Shown here: positions 16,929 to 25,929 of the stretch, piece by piece | How the letters are laid out: each line of letters begins with the position of its first letter | Position numbering within the stretch: the stretch's first letter is position 1 | Origin: Candidatus Polarisedimenticolaceae bacterium | Lineage (GTDB): Bacteria > Acidobacteriota > Polarisedimenticolia > Polarisedimenticolales > DASRJG01 | Reading direction: 5' to 3' | NCBI GenBank assembly: GCA_036275915.1 | Contig: DASUCV010000011.1 | Location: 186,001 to 250,000, forward strand | Length of the DNA stretch: 64,000 nt | The notes under the pieces: generated by a model | Databases searched by the model: none | Seen by the model: only the letters and a program-made list of their open reading frames with translations | What the model was told of the DNA's origin: nothing | Made by a program: the position numbers and the translations under genes

Positions 16929-17870
16929 ATGCGCCGCCGGGTCCTGGCACCGCCCGTCCACGCCGCCCTCGATCCGCCGCATCCGGCTGCGCCGACGCCG
17001 CGCGCTCACTTCGATCCGAAGCAGGGATGGTTCCGGAAGATCGAGCGCGCGACCAGCCTCTTCCTGAGCCGGCACATCTGGCAGCTCATCCCGGGGATGA
17101 GGATTCCGTACGGGGTGATCCTCTCCCGGTACTTCACCGTGTCGGAGGCGGAGGTGCCGGTCCCGGGGCTGCCGGCGGCGTTCGATCGCCTGCGCGTGCT
17201 GTTCGTCTCGGACATCCATGCAGGACCGTTCCTGTCCCGCGACCTGCTGTGGCAGGTGGTCGACGAGCTCGCGGGGCTCCACGCGGATGTCGTCATCCAC
17301 GGCGGGGACATCGCGACCTCGAACGTACGCGAGGTCGCGGCGCACGTAGCGACGCTGATGCGGTTACGCGCGCCCCTCGGCGTCTACGGCGTGCTCGGGA
17401 ACCACGACCACTACACGCACGATCTCGATGGCTTGACGGGGCTGCTCGAGTCGTGCGGCGTGCGGATGCTCGACAACACGGCGGTCGCGCTCGAGCGCGA
17501 CGGGGCGCGCATCGCCTTGGCGGGAATCGACGACTGGAACGTTGGAGCGCCCGATCTTCCGGGGGCCTTGGCCGAAGCGGCGCGCGTCGCGCCCGGAGCG
17601 CCGGTGATCTTGGCGTCGCACAACCCCGACGCCTTCTTCGACGCCGCTGCGCGCGGCGTGTCGCTCGTGCTCTCTGGTCATACCCACGGCGGGCAGGTGC
17701 GGATCCCCGGGCGGCCGGTCTTCGTGAGGATGAGCCGCTACCGTCTCGACGAGGGGCGTTATTACAAGGATGCGGCGCAGCTCATCGTCAGCCGCGGCGT
17801 CGGCGTCTCGGGCATCCCGCTGCGCCTGTGGTGCTCGCCCGAGGTGCTGCTCGTGACTTTGAGGAAATGA
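16929..17870 (+). CDS. calcineurin-like metallophosphoesterase (YaeI-like)
   Basis: A two-metal phosphoesterase (313 aa). All metal-binding motifs are present in order: VSDIHAG, HGGDIATS, GVLGNHDHY, LASHNPD and LSGHTHGGQ. The last two and the overall length match the YkuE/YaeI group that acts on membrane phospholipid or UDP-diacylglucosamine-type substrates. The N-terminal ~70 residues include a hydrophobic patch (SLFLSRHIWQLIPGMRIPYG) that may attach it to the membrane. A -10-like CATAAT (16916-16921) lies only seven bases before the ATG, so the mRNA may be leaderless. The stop is directly followed by a palindromic repeat. Confidence 0.88.
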   Translation: MRRRVLAPPVHAALDPPHPAAPTPRAHFDPKQGWFRKIERATSLFLSRHIWQLIPGMRIPYGVILSRYFTVSEAEVPVPGLPAAFDRLRVLFVSDIHAGPFLSRDLLWQVVDELAGLHADVVIHGGDIATSNVREVAAHVATLMRLRAPLGVYGVLGNHDHYTHDLDGLTGLLESCGVRMLDNTAVALERDGARIALAGIDDWNVGAPDLPGALAEAARVAPGAPVILASHNPDAFFDAAARGVSLVLSGHTHGGQVRIPGRPVFVRMSRYRLDEGRYYKDAAQLIVSRGVGVSGIPLRLWCSPEVLLVTLRK

Positions 17871-17964
17871 GGGGACAGCTACCGAATTTCGCACTGGTGT
17901 TCCCGGCTAGACGAGTTTCATGGGCCGCATCGGAACAGTGTAAGGAAAATACGGTGACTGTCCC
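17871..17964 (+). repeat. diverged palindromic repeat between convergent genes
   Basis: GGGGACAGCTACCG starts right after the phosphoesterase TGA. The matching arm CGGTGACTGTCCC (17952-17964) ends at the TAG of the convergent regulator gene. The arms match at 11 of 13 positions around an AT-richer centre of about 67 bases. It resembles the perfect palindromes at 21644, 26950 and 63846 and may act as a two-way terminator. Confidence 0.6.
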
Positions 17965-18608
17965 TAACTGAGGATTCCCGCCCGCAACGCGGCGAGCACC
18001 GCTTCCGACTTCGAGTGGACGTGGAGCTTCTCGTAGATGTTGCGGATGTGGAAGCGGATCGTGTCGACCGAGAGGTCGAGCTTCGCCGCGGCGGTCTTGT
18101 AGACGTGGCCCTCGGCGAGAAGCTTCAAGACCTCGACCTCGCGCGGCGAGAGGTTGTGGCCGGCGGTTGACGGGGGCGGGGCGACGCGCTGGAACATTTC
18201 GACGACCTTGCGCGCGATCTCCGGGGACATCGGGGCGCCGCCGCCCTGGACCTCGCGTAGGGCGTCGAGGAGCTTCCCGGGCGGCGTGTCCTTCAAGAGG
18301 TAGCCGCAGGCGCCGGCGCAGATCGCTTCGAAGACGTGCTCGTTGTCGGCGTACACCGTGATCATGAGGATCTGCATCGACGGGTGCTGTGCCTTCAATC
18401 GGCGCACGCCTTCGATGCCGGACATCCCGGGAAGGCCGATGTCGGCGAGGACGAGGTCGACCGGCTTCGATTCGATTGCCGGCAGAGCTTCTTCCATCGA
18501 TCCGTACGCGCCCGCGATCTCGAAATCGCCGGTGCCGCCGACGAGCGCCCTCAGCCCTTCGCGCAGCGCGCGCTGGTCCTCGACGATCGCGACCCTTGCC
18601 CGGCTCAT
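17964..18608 (-). CDS. LuxR/NarL-family response regulator
   Basis: A two-domain regulator (214 aa). The receiver has the acidic VEDQRALREGL, the phospho-Asp in LVLADIGLPGMSG, and Lys in GYLLKDTPPG. A GerE/LuxR helix-turn-helix follows (LSPREVEVLKLLAEGHVYKTAAAKL, then SVDTIRFHIRNIYEKLHVHSK). It lies 67 bp downstream of the propeller histidine kinase, its obvious partner. Phosphorylation should drive DNA binding at promoters not identifiable here. Confidence 0.93.
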   Translation of the reverse strand: MSRARVAIVEDQRALREGLRALVGGTGDFEIAGAYGSMEEALPAIESKPVDLVLADIGLPGMSGIEGVRRLKAQHPSMQILMITVYADNEHVFEAICAGACGYLLKDTPPGKLLDALREVQGGGAPMSPEIARKVVEMFQRVAPPPSTAGHNLSPREVEVLKLLAEGHVYKTAAAKLDLSVDTIRFHIRNIYEKLHVHSKSEAVLAALRAGILS

Positions 18609-18675
18609 GCCGACCTCGTTGAGGTCACGCTACGGCGGGCGGGTGGTCGCAGCAACCGCATCGTCATGTAGGTCT

Positions 18676-21600
18676 TCAAACCACATCGCCGCGGAGCGGA
18701 ACGTCGAGGCGGACCGTCGTGCCCTTTCCCGGAGCACTCTCCACGGTGAAAGCGCCGCCCAACGCCTCCGCGCGATGCTTCAGGTTGCCCAGCCCGCGAC
18801 CGCCCGTTGCGGTGCCCACCTCGAACCCCCGCCCGTCGTCGGCGACGCTCAAGAGGAGCCGGCGGTGCGCGAGGGTCATCGTGACGGTCACGCTCGAAGC
18901 GCCGGCGTGCCTCGCGGCGTTCGCCAGCGCCTCCTTGACGGCGAGGAAGAGATGGCGGCGACGGTCGGGCGGGAGCTCGATCCTCTCGATCGTCTCCGTG
19001 GGCGGCGCCTCGAACGCCACGCGCACGCCTTCGGCTTCGAGGAGATTGAACGCGACCTGCCGCAAGCGCTGCACGAGGTCGGCGAGGCGGTCCCGGCGCG
19101 GGTCGATCGCCCACACGATATCGCTCATCGAATCGCGGAGGCCGCGGGCGAGCTCGGCCGCCTGGCCGAGGAGCGGCGCGCTCTCGGCGTCGGCGCGGCG
19201 CTTCGCGACCTCGGCGAGGACCGCAATCTCCACGAGCCCCGATCCCATGTCATCGTGGAGGTCGGTCGCGATCTGACGGCGGATGCGCTCCATCGCCATC
19301 AGTCTGCGGACGCGCAGCTCGTGGCCGCCGAACACCGCCGCCGCGATCGCGAGCGCCACCAGCGCCAGGAACCAGCCACGCCGCCAGAACGGCGGCAAGA
19401 TGCGGAAGCTCACCGACGCCGCGTCCTCCGCGGCGACACCCTCGGGCGAGACCGACCGCACCCGGAAGCTGTAGCGCCCCGGCCCGAGATTCGCGTAGTT
19501 CACCTGGCGCGCGTCGGACGGCTTCGACCACGCGCTGTCCGCGCCCTCGAGGCGCGTCTCGTAGCGGAGGCCGCGCTCCGCCTCGAACCCCACCGCGACC
19601 CACGAGAAGGCGATCGTGTTCCGCGGCCACGGGAGCGACAGCTCGCCGAGGCGCCGCGTCCCCGACTCGGGCAGTTCGAGCTCGACCCCCGAGATCGCGA
19701 CACGGCTGACGTACGCCGCGGGCGGGCGCGACGCCGTGCGCTCGGTGCGCGGGTCGAGCACGCTGATGCCGCCGTTCGTCGAGATCCAGAGCCGGCCGCG
19801 ATCGTCCGAGAGGATGTCGTTGACGATCGCCCCCGCGAGCCCGTCCGCCGGGCCGAAGTGGCGGATGCGTCCCGTCTCGGGATCGAGGCGGTCGAGCCCG
19901 CGTGCGGTGCCGACGTAGATGCGTCCTGCATCGTCCTCGCCGAGAGCCCACACCGTGTCGCTCGAAAGACCGTCCTGCACCGTCCAGTTCGCGAAGCGCG
20001 GCGTCCGTGCTTCGGGCTGGTCGGTCATCGAGAGGCCGAGGTTCCGGTGTCCGAGCCAGACGCGGCCGCGCTTGTCCTGAAGGAGCGTGCGGACCTGCGT
20101 GTCGGGCAAACCGGGAGAATTCGAGAGGCTCGCGATGGCGCCGTCCTTGAGCCGGCCCAGATAGTTGTACGACGAGACCCACAGCGTTCCCGCGCGGTCG
20201 CGGAGGACCCTGCGTGCCAGCCACTCGGCAGGCGGCGAGGGAAGCGGCACAGTCACGACGGCGGGGCGCTCTCCCTCACGCGGCGTGATCTCGGTGAGCA
20301 TCCGCGGCCCCTGACCGAGCACCACGCTGCCGTCCCGGTCGCGAAAGACTCCCATCACCAGCGTGTCCGGGTCCGGGATGCCGTCGGCGGTGGTCAGGTG
20401 CCGCAGGCGGTCAAATCGCAGCTCCGGGCCCTCGGTGAAGTAGAGTCCGGTCCCGATGCCGATCCACCAGTCGCCGTGCTTGTCTTGGGCCAGACAGATG
20501 TTGCGCATCGACGCCGCGTCCGAGCCGGGGAGCCGATGCGCGCGGCCGTTCTCGATCTCGACGACCCCTGCGCGATCGGTCGCCGCGTAGATGTGGCGGT
20601 CCATCGACTCGACGACGAAGAGGACGTTGCGGTCGGTCAGCCCGTCCGCGGTCGTGAAATTGACGAGTCCGCCGCGCGGCAGCTTCGCGAGCCCACCGTT
20701 GTGCGTCCCGATCCAGAGGTTGCCGTCGCGATCGATCGTCAGCGTGCGGATCTTATCGTCGGGGAGTCCCTGCTCGGTCGTGAACGGCATCGCGCTGCCG
20801 TTGCGCCATCGGATCAGCCCGCGGTAGGTCGCGACCCAGAGCGTGCCTTCGCCGTCCTCGGCGACCATGCGGACGTAGTTGTCCGGACCGAGGTTGAGCG
20901 GCGCGCGGCGCCAGACGTCCTCGGGGATGCCGGGGCCCTTCGGCGTGAACCGCCAGAGCTGATCGCCGGTCGAGACCCAGAGCCCACCCTCGTTCGCGAG
21001 CACGACGTTCCACATGTCGCCCGACGATTCCCTCGGCAGGCTATGGCGCACCGGCGCTCCATCACCGATCTCCCAGACAGTGGTTAGCCCGTCGCCCGCG
21101 AAGACGCGGCCGCGCGGCTCGACGGCGAAGAGCTGCGGCCAGGAGACGTCAACCCCGGGAAGCACGGCGACGAAGACCGGCTCGCCCGCGTCGAGATCGG
21201 CGCGGTAGATGCCGGCGCGCGTCGCGCACCAGAGCCGGTTCTTCGCGTCGACCGCGACCGCGCCGATCGAGTCGGCGCCGTCGGCGGCCGCGACGTGATA
21301 GGTCGCGAACTTCTTCCCGGGCGCCGCGCGCTTGGCGGGATCGTCGATGAGGCGCGCGAGGCCGGAGTTGAAGGTCCCGAACCACAGTCCGCCGCCGCGA
21401 TCTTCTGCGATCGCGGAGACGAGCGAGCCCGGCAGCCCGTCGTGCGTGTTGAAGTTCGTGAACTCGTACCCGTCGAAGCGGCTGATCCCGTCCCACGTCG
21501 CGACCCACAGATCGCCGCGGCGCGCCTGCAGGATCGCGGTGATACGACTGTTCGAGAGCCCTTCCGGTACGTCGTACACGCGCAGCGGAAGCGTTTCGGC

Positions 21601-21714
21601 GTGCGCAGCGCCGGCGATCGAGAACGCGAGCGCGAGGGGGATCAGAGGGGACAGCTTCCGAAACTCCGAAGCCCGAGTTTCGGAAGCTGTCCCCTCTTCA
21701 TCCCGCGTACGCAT
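18676..21714 (-). CDS. two-component sensor kinase with Reg_prop propeller
   Basis: A sensor kinase (1012 aa). After a signal segment (PLIPLALAFSIAGAAHAE) come Reg_prop beta-propeller repeats (residues ~45-650; repeated patterns such as TAILQARRGDLWVATWDGISRF), a Y_Y_Y domain (SFRVRSVSPEG), one TM helix (WFLALVALAIAAAVFGG), a HisKA_3 dimerisation helix with RRQIATDLHDDMGSGLVEIA, and an ATPase domain (KEALANAARHAGAS, DDGRGFE). It would sense extracytoplasmic ligands and phosphorylate the regulator 67 bp downstream. The only usable start is ATG 21714, inside the tail of the upstream gene. Residues 6-24 are encoded by a palindromic repeat. Confidence 0.88.
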   Translation of the reverse strand: MRTRDEEGTASETRASEFRKLSPLIPLALAFSIAGAAHAETLPLRVYDVPEGLSNSRITAILQARRGDLWVATWDGISRFDGYEFTNFNTHDGLPGSLVSAIAEDRGGGLWFGTFNSGLARLIDDPAKRAAPGKKFATYHVAAADGADSIGAVAVDAKNRLWCATRAGIYRADLDAGEPVFVAVLPGVDVSWPQLFAVEPRGRVFAGDGLTTVWEIGDGAPVRHSLPRESSGDMWNVVLANEGGLWVSTGDQLWRFTPKGPGIPEDVWRRAPLNLGPDNYVRMVAEDGEGTLWVATYRGLIRWRNGSAMPFTTEQGLPDDKIRTLTIDRDGNLWIGTHNGGLAKLPRGGLVNFTTADGLTDRNVLFVVESMDRHIYAATDRAGVVEIENGRAHRLPGSDAASMRNICLAQDKHGDWWIGIGTGLYFTEGPELRFDRLRHLTTADGIPDPDTLVMGVFRDRDGSVVLGQGPRMLTEITPREGERPAVVTVPLPSPPAEWLARRVLRDRAGTLWVSSYNYLGRLKDGAIASLSNSPGLPDTQVRTLLQDKRGRVWLGHRNLGLSMTDQPEARTPRFANWTVQDGLSSDTVWALGEDDAGRIYVGTARGLDRLDPETGRIRHFGPADGLAGAIVNDILSDDRGRLWISTNGGISVLDPRTERTASRPPAAYVSRVAISGVELELPESGTRRLGELSLPWPRNTIAFSWVAVGFEAERGLRYETRLEGADSAWSKPSDARQVNYANLGPGRYSFRVRSVSPEGVAAEDAASVSFRILPPFWRRGWFLALVALAIAAAVFGGHELRVRRLMAMERIRRQIATDLHDDMGSGLVEIAVLAEVAKRRADAESAPLLGQAAELARGLRDSMSDIVWAIDPRRDRLADLVQRLRQVAFNLLEAEGVRVAFEAPPTETIERIELPPDRRRHLFLAVKEALANAARHAGASSVTVTMTLAHRRLLLSVADDGRGFEVGTATGGRGLGNLKHRAEALGGAFTVESAPGKGTTVRLDVPLRGDVV
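21644..21697 (-). repeat. perfect 23-bp palindromic repeat at kinase N-terminus
   Basis: Two 23-base arms (21644-21666 and 21675-21697), each containing ggggacagcttccga, are exactly complementary around an 8-base loop. It begins right after the stop of the Tim44-like gene and is translated as residues 6-24 of the histidine kinase. Near-identical arms recur at 26950 and 63846. Confidence 0.9.
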
Positions 21715-23164
21715 CGTCCTGTTCGATACGCGACGCGACCCAGTCAAGCGAGTCGCCTTCGAGCTTCGAGCCGCACGAGGGGCACACCGTCGCACCGCCG
21801 GAGGCGGGCAGCGCGGCGCCGCAGGTCGGGCAGCTCGTCAGCGGGGCGATGCTTCCGGGGACCGCCCGCAGGAAGGTCCAGTACTCGGAGAACATCGTGG
21901 AACGCGAGCGGTCGCCGCCCACGATCTTCCCGTGCGCGTCCTCGGTCCAGTCGCGCGCCGAGGCATAGATCCTCACGGTGACCGCGTCGTAGAAGGCGTC
22001 GGCGTCGATCTTCGCGACGACGACGCTCGAGACCGCCGCATCGTCGACGTGGTTGACGAGCCCGAACGCGCGGTAGCGCTCCATCCAGAAGCGGTGGGAC
22101 TGGAAGAGAGCGTCGGTCTCGTACGGGCGCGCGTCCTCCCATGTCCGGCTCGACCACGCCTTCTGGAGCGCGAGGAACGCGGCGCGCACGCGCGCCTCGA
22201 ACGCGCTCCAATCGTGGCCGGGGTACTTTCCTTCGAGCGTCCGCTTCGCGGCGGGCAGGCGTGGGTCGAAGACGATCGGGCGGTCGGTGCCGCTCTCCAC
22301 GCCGTCGCCGTCGGCGAGCGACAATTCCGGCGCCGTCAGCGGGCGGCGGTCGCCGTACGGGATCGCACCGACCTCCCACTGCGTGGCGCCGCCGACACGG
22401 ACGCCGCCGCAGCTCGGGCAGGTCCCGTCGGACTTCGGCTCGAGCGTCGAGCCGCATCCCGCGCACCCCAGGGCGCGCATCCGCGCCGGCACGGGCGAGC
22501 GCACACCGGCCTTGCGGCGGAACGTCCAGATCTCGGCGGTCAGGATCTGCGCTCGCGCTCCTCCGCGCGTCTCGGTCATGTTCGCCTCGAAGCGCACGTC
22601 GAGCCGCACGAAGCCGGTCTCGGTCGAGGCCTGGGTGACCTTGACCGCTCCGATGACGACGTCGTCGACCGCGTCGAGGCCCTGGCGGTCGGCGAAGAGC
22701 GTGTCGATCGCCGCCGCGCTCATCCACGGTGCCAGCGGCTCGCGGCTTCCCTTGCCGCGCAGCTCGTGCGCCCGCACGTAGACGAGCTGCGCGAAATCGA
22801 GGAAGACCGGCTCCGAGAACATCGGATCGGTGGCGCGCACCGGCGTGAGGTTCACCGGCCCTTCGCGCCGCGGTGCTGCGAGCGGATAGACGGTCGGCCG
22901 CTCGGCGACTCCCGACCGGAACGTCCCCGCGCGCGACGCGCGCGAGAGGACGACGAGGATCAGGATGACGAGCGGGATCCCGAGCAGCGGGTGACTGAAG
23001 ACGAGCCACAGAAGGATGCGGACGAGGCCGAAGACGAGACCGAAGTCGCCGCCTCCGCCGTGATCGCCTCCTCCGCCGGAATAGCCGCCGCCTCCGCCGA
23101 CGCGCGCGGCGGCGGCCGTGACGCTCAGGACGAGGACGGCGATTCCGGGAAGGCGCCGGATCAA
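21698..23164 (-). CDS. Tim44-like domain protein with two zinc ribbons
   Basis: A probable membrane-anchored protein (488 aa). The N-terminal hydrophobic segment (IAVLVLSVTAAAARV) is followed by a Gly-rich stretch (GGGGGYSGGGG), a TM helix (LVRILLWLVFSHPLLGIPL), a Tim44/MlaC-like alpha-beta domain (PMFSEPVFLDFAQLVY), and two CxxC ribbons at about residues 265 and 460 (CAGCGS...CPSCGG; CPTCGA...CPSCGS). The start is TTG at 23164, overlapping the stop of the TPM gene by 4 bp (TTGA), because the open frame has no good ATG there. Function is unknown; Tim44-like domains bind lipids or partners at membranes. Confidence 0.72.
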   Translation of the reverse strand: MIRRLPGIAVLVLSVTAAAARVGGGGGYSGGGGDHGGGGDFGLVFGLVRILLWLVFSHPLLGIPLVILILVVLSRASRAGTFRSGVAERPTVYPLAAPRREGPVNLTPVRATDPMFSEPVFLDFAQLVYVRAHELRGKGSREPLAPWMSAAAIDTLFADRQGLDAVDDVVIGAVKVTQASTETGFVRLDVRFEANMTETRGGARAQILTAEIWTFRRKAGVRSPVPARMRALGCAGCGSTLEPKSDGTCPSCGGVRVGGATQWEVGAIPYGDRRPLTAPELSLADGDGVESGTDRPIVFDPRLPAAKRTLEGKYPGHDWSAFEARVRAAFLALQKAWSSRTWEDARPYETDALFQSHRFWMERYRAFGLVNHVDDAAVSSVVVAKIDADAFYDAVTVRIYASARDWTEDAHGKIVGGDRSRSTMFSEYWTFLRAVPGSIAPLTSCPTCGAALPASGGATVCPSCGSKLEGDSLDWVASRIEQDDAYAG

Positions 23165-23781
23165 TTGAAGATCCGCGGCGCGTCGGGCGACTCGTTCTTG
23201 TCGTGACCTTCCGCGGGGAGCCGCTCGCGGAGGATCGCTCCCAGCGCGGCGATGCCGCGCAGGAGGTCGTCGGTCGTGCGCAAGCGGTCCAGGTCGGTCG
23301 CTCCCCATTTCACGTCGCGGAGCAGGGCGATCGGCACCCGCCCCTGGAGACCGAGGTCGGGAACGATCGCGGCCCGCTCTTCGAGGAGCGAGACGTAGAT
23401 GAGAAGACCGGTGCGCCCGCTCGTGCCGTGCACCGCTTCGGCGAGGAAGTGCTCGGCGGCGGCGCGCTCGACGTGGCGCTTCGCCCGCGCGGCCGGGATC
23501 AGCGCGCGCACGAGCGGGGGGAGGCGGTGGGCGATCCAGGCGGCGACCACGAACGCGAGCGGCACCTCGATCGCGACCGCCGCGGGCCGGAGCGAAATGG
23601 GCGCGAAGAGGGCGACGAGGAGGGTGGCCGTCGCGGCGGCGGCCCCGACCGTGAGCGCGGTGTCGAGGTACGAGCCGGACCGCGAGGCGACGACGACGAT
23701 CAGCTCGGCGGAGGTTCCCCGCTCCGCCGCGCGGACGGCGCGCTCCACCGCCTCCGAGAATTCACGATCGGTCTTGATCAT
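23161..23781 (-). CDS. TPM-domain membrane protein
   Basis: A TPM/Psb32-type protein (206 aa) starting MIKTDREFSEAVERAVRAAERGTSAELIVVVASRSGSY is consistent in order: a short N-terminal helix, the beta strand AELIVVV, two TM helices (residues ~41-60 and ~68-88), then the second half with GRTGLLIYVSLLEERAAIVPD. Such proteins are thought to be membrane-associated with phosphatase-like or assembly roles. It overlaps the Tim44-like gene by 4 bp and is divergent from sixA. The pairing TPM plus Tim44-like protein is common, which supports a shared function. Confidence 0.78.
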   Translation of the reverse strand: MIKTDREFSEAVERAVRAAERGTSAELIVVVASRSGSYLDTALTVGAAAATATLLVALFAPISLRPAAVAIEVPLAFVVAAWIAHRLPPLVRALIPAARAKRHVERAAAEHFLAEAVHGTSGRTGLLIYVSLLEERAAIVPDLGLQGRVPIALLRDVKWGATDLDRLRTTDDLLRGIAALGAILRERLPAEGHDKNESPDAPRIFN

Positions 23782-23794
23782 CGCCCCGACCCTT

Positions 23795-23823
23795 TTTCCA
23801 CCGGGCGCCGGGGAGTGTACATT
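23795..23823 (+). promoter_or_regulatory. promoter of sixA, probably leaderless
   Basis: TTTCCA (23795-23800), a 17-base spacer and TACATT (23818-23823) place the transcription start at about 23830, which is the GTG start codon itself. Confidence 0.35.
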
Positions 23824-23829
23824 CGAGCC

Positions 23830-24333
23830 GTGAAATCGATTCTCCTGATGCGCCACGCCAAGTCCGAGACCGGAGCGCCCGATCAATCCGACTTCGACCG
23901 CGCGCTGGCCCCCCGCGGGCGGCACGATGCCGAGCGCATGGGGAAGGCGATCGCCAAGCTCGATGCGGTCCCCGACGCGGTCGTCTCGTCGACGGCGGTC
24001 CGTGCCAAGGAGACCGCGGAGATCGCGTCACAGGCGATGAGGTGGAAAGGGGCGCTCAAGACCGTCTCGCGGCTGTACAACGCCGACGGCGACGCGTGGC
24101 TCCAGACCCTGCGCGAGCTGCCGGCGTCCGCCAGCTCGGCCATCGTCGTCGCCCACAGTCCCGGCATCGAGGAAGCGGCCGGCCTTCTGTGCGGCGCCCC
24201 GTCGCGCGCCTTCGACGTGCCGACCGGTGCGGTGCTTCTCTTCGCCGCCGAGATCGATCGGTGGAACGAGCTGCGGCCCGGCGATGCGGTGCTCGAGGGA
24301 TTCCTCCGCCCCAAGGCGGTCGCCGCGCTCTAG
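23830..24333 (+). CDS. sixA: phosphohistidine phosphatase SixA-like
   Basis: A histidine-phosphatase superfamily protein (167 aa) with the N-terminal LLMRHAKSETG (catalytic RHG-like RHA), DFDRALAPRGRHDAERMG, VVSSTAVRAKETAEIA and VVAHSPGIEE (second His). These match SixA, which removes phosphate from histidine of phosphotransfer proteins. The start is GTG 23830, immediately before the conserved strand; the only upstream ATGs give a long unconserved extension. It precedes the kynurenine operon by 37 bp, but that operon has its own site and the link is probably positional. Confidence 0.88.
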   Translation: MKSILLMRHAKSETGAPDQSDFDRALAPRGRHDAERMGKAIAKLDAVPDAVVSSTAVRAKETAEIASQAMRWKGALKTVSRLYNADGDAWLQTLRELPASASSAIVVAHSPGIEEAAGLLCGAPSRAFDVPTGAVLLFAAEIDRWNELRPGDAVLEGFLRPKAVAAL

Positions 24334-24370
24334 CGGGCCGGCGCGCTAGAATCGCCCCGGAGGACCGGAC

Positions 24371-24895
24371 ATGGCGCTCTCCGCGTTCAATCTCAAGCAC
24401 TGGATCGACGAGCACCGGCACCTGCTGAAGCCGCCGGTCGGCAACCAGCTCGTCTTCAAGGACGCCGAGTTCCAGGTGATGATCGTCGGCGGCCCGAACG
24501 CCCGGAAGGACTACCACATCGAGGACGGCGAGGAGCTGTTCTACCAGCTCGAGGGGACGATCGTCGTCAAGATCATCGAGGACGGGAAGCCGCGCGACAT
24601 CGTGCTCCGCGAAGGAGACATCTTCCTGCTCCCGCCCGGCATCCCGCACTCCCCGCAGCGGCCGGCGGGAACGGTCGGCATGGTCGTCGAGCGGATGCGC
24701 GCCGAGAAGGAGATCGACCACCTCACGTGGTTCTGCGAGAGCTGCGGCAACCTGCTCTACGACGCCCAATTCCACTGCAAGGATCTCGCGACCGAGCTGA
24801 AGCCGATCATCGAGCGGTTCTTCGCCGACGAGCACATGAGAACTTGCAAGGCATGCGGCACCGTCATGCAGCCGCCGGCGCCGGCGAAGGCCTGA
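24371..24895 (+). CDS. haaO: 3-hydroxyanthranilate 3,4-dioxygenase
   Basis: An Fe(II) ring-cleavage dioxygenase (174 aa) that converts 3-hydroxyanthranilate to 2-amino-3-carboxymuconate semialdehyde. The cupin ligands H49, E55 and H93 (in DYHIEDGEELFY and IPHSPQRP) and substrate-binding R45, R97 and E107 are in place. The extra rubredoxin-like iron site of bacterial enzymes is there too (C122xxC125...C159xxC162). A GGAGGA site precedes the ATG. A TAGAAT -10-like box lies just upstream, so this is probably the first gene of the kynurenine operon, which runs to about 30713. Confidence 0.95.
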   Translation: MALSAFNLKHWIDEHRHLLKPPVGNQLVFKDAEFQVMIVGGPNARKDYHIEDGEELFYQLEGTIVVKIIEDGKPRDIVLREGDIFLLPPGIPHSPQRPAGTVGMVVERMRAEKEIDHLTWFCESCGNLLYDAQFHCKDLATELKPIIERFFADEHMRTCKACGTVMQPPAPAKA

Positions 24896-24898
24896 CGT

Positions 24899-25927
24899 TT
24901 GCCCGATCGCCGCCTGAAGGTCGACCTTCACACGCACATCCTCCCCGAGCACCTGCCGGACCTCACCGAGCGGTACGGGACGCCGGGGTTCATCCAGCTC
25001 GACCATCACGCGCCGGGTTGCGCGCGGATGATCCTGGACGGTGCGCTCTTCCGCGAGATCCAGGACAACTGCTGGGACCCCAGGCGGAGGCTCGAGGAGT
25101 GCACGTCGACCGGCGTCGACGTCCAGGTGCTCTCCACGGTGCCGGTGATGTTCAACTACTGGGCGAAGCCCGAGCACACGCTCGACCTCGCGGCGCTCCT
25201 GAACGATCACGTCGCGTCGGTCGTGGCGCAATCGCCGCACCGCTTCGCCGGCCTCGGGACGCTGCCGATGCAGAGCACGGAGCTCGCGATCTACGAGCTC
25301 GAGCGCTGCACGAAGGACCTGAAGCTCGCCGGCGTGCAGATCGGCACGCACGTCAACGGGTGGAGCCTCGATCAGCCCGAGCTGTTCCCGATCTTCGAGG
25401 CGGCGGCCGATCTCGGCGCGTGCGTCTTCGTCCACCCGTGGGACATCCTCGGCAAGGAGCGGATGACGAAGTACTGGCTCCCGTGGCTCGTCGGGATGCC
25501 CACGGAGACGTCGCTCGCGATCTGCTCCGTGATCTTCGGCGGCGTGCTCGAGCGGCTGCCCAAGCTGCGGATCGCCTTCGCGCACGGCGGCGGCTCGTTC
25601 CCCGGCACCGTCGGCCGGATCCAGCACGGCTTCGCGTCGCGTCCCGATCTCTGCGCGGTCGACAACGCCGTTGCGCCGCGCGACTACCTCGGCCGGTTCT
25701 ACGTCGACTCCCTCGTCCACGATCCCGAGGCGCTGCGCTACCTCGTCCGCCTGATCGGTGCCGAGCGCGTCGCGATGGGCTCGGACTATCCGTTCCCGCT
25801 CGGCGAGGCGATGCCCGGCGCGCTCATCGAGTCGATCGCCGAGTTCGACGACGCCACGAAGGACCGGCTCCTCGCCGGCACGGCGCTCGAGTTCCTCGCC
25901 GCCCCGCGCGAGCGGTTCCAGGTCTGA
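24899..25927 (+). CDS. nbaD: 2-amino-3-carboxymuconate-6-semialdehyde decarboxylase
   Basis: An amidohydrolase-fold decarboxylase (342 aa, ACMSD). It starts from TTG 24899 and the N-terminus gives VDLHTHILPEHLPDL with the zinc-binding H11 and H13. Further signatures are DVQVLSTVPVMFNYWAKPE, GACVFVHPWDILG and the terminal GSDYPFPLGE with the catalytic-site Asp. It competes with non-enzymatic closure to quinolinate and steers 3-hydroxyanthranilate carbon to 2-aminomuconate semialdehyde. It begins 3 bp after haaO and ends 2 bp before kynU. Confidence 0.95.
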   Translation: MPDRRLKVDLHTHILPEHLPDLTERYGTPGFIQLDHHAPGCARMILDGALFREIQDNCWDPRRRLEECTSTGVDVQVLSTVPVMFNYWAKPEHTLDLAALLNDHVASVVAQSPHRFAGLGTLPMQSTELAIYELERCTKDLKLAGVQIGTHVNGWSLDQPELFPIFEAAADLGACVFVHPWDILGKERMTKYWLPWLVGMPTETSLAICSVIFGGVLERLPKLRIAFAHGGGSFPGTVGRIQHGFASRPDLCAVDNAVAPRDYLGRFYVDSLVHDPEALRYLVRLIGAERVAMGSDYPFPLGEAMPGALIESIAEFDDATKDRLLAGTALEFLAAPRERFQV

Positions 25928-25929
25928 CG

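Noticed and set aside
17871-17964. Insertion sequence between the convergent genes.
   Set aside because: No transposase frame or long inverted ends; the element is a short palindrome.
24056-25720. Long minus-strand frame across sixA, haaO and nbaD.
   Set aside because: Arg/Glu-rich shadow of genuine genes with conserved motifs on the plus strand.
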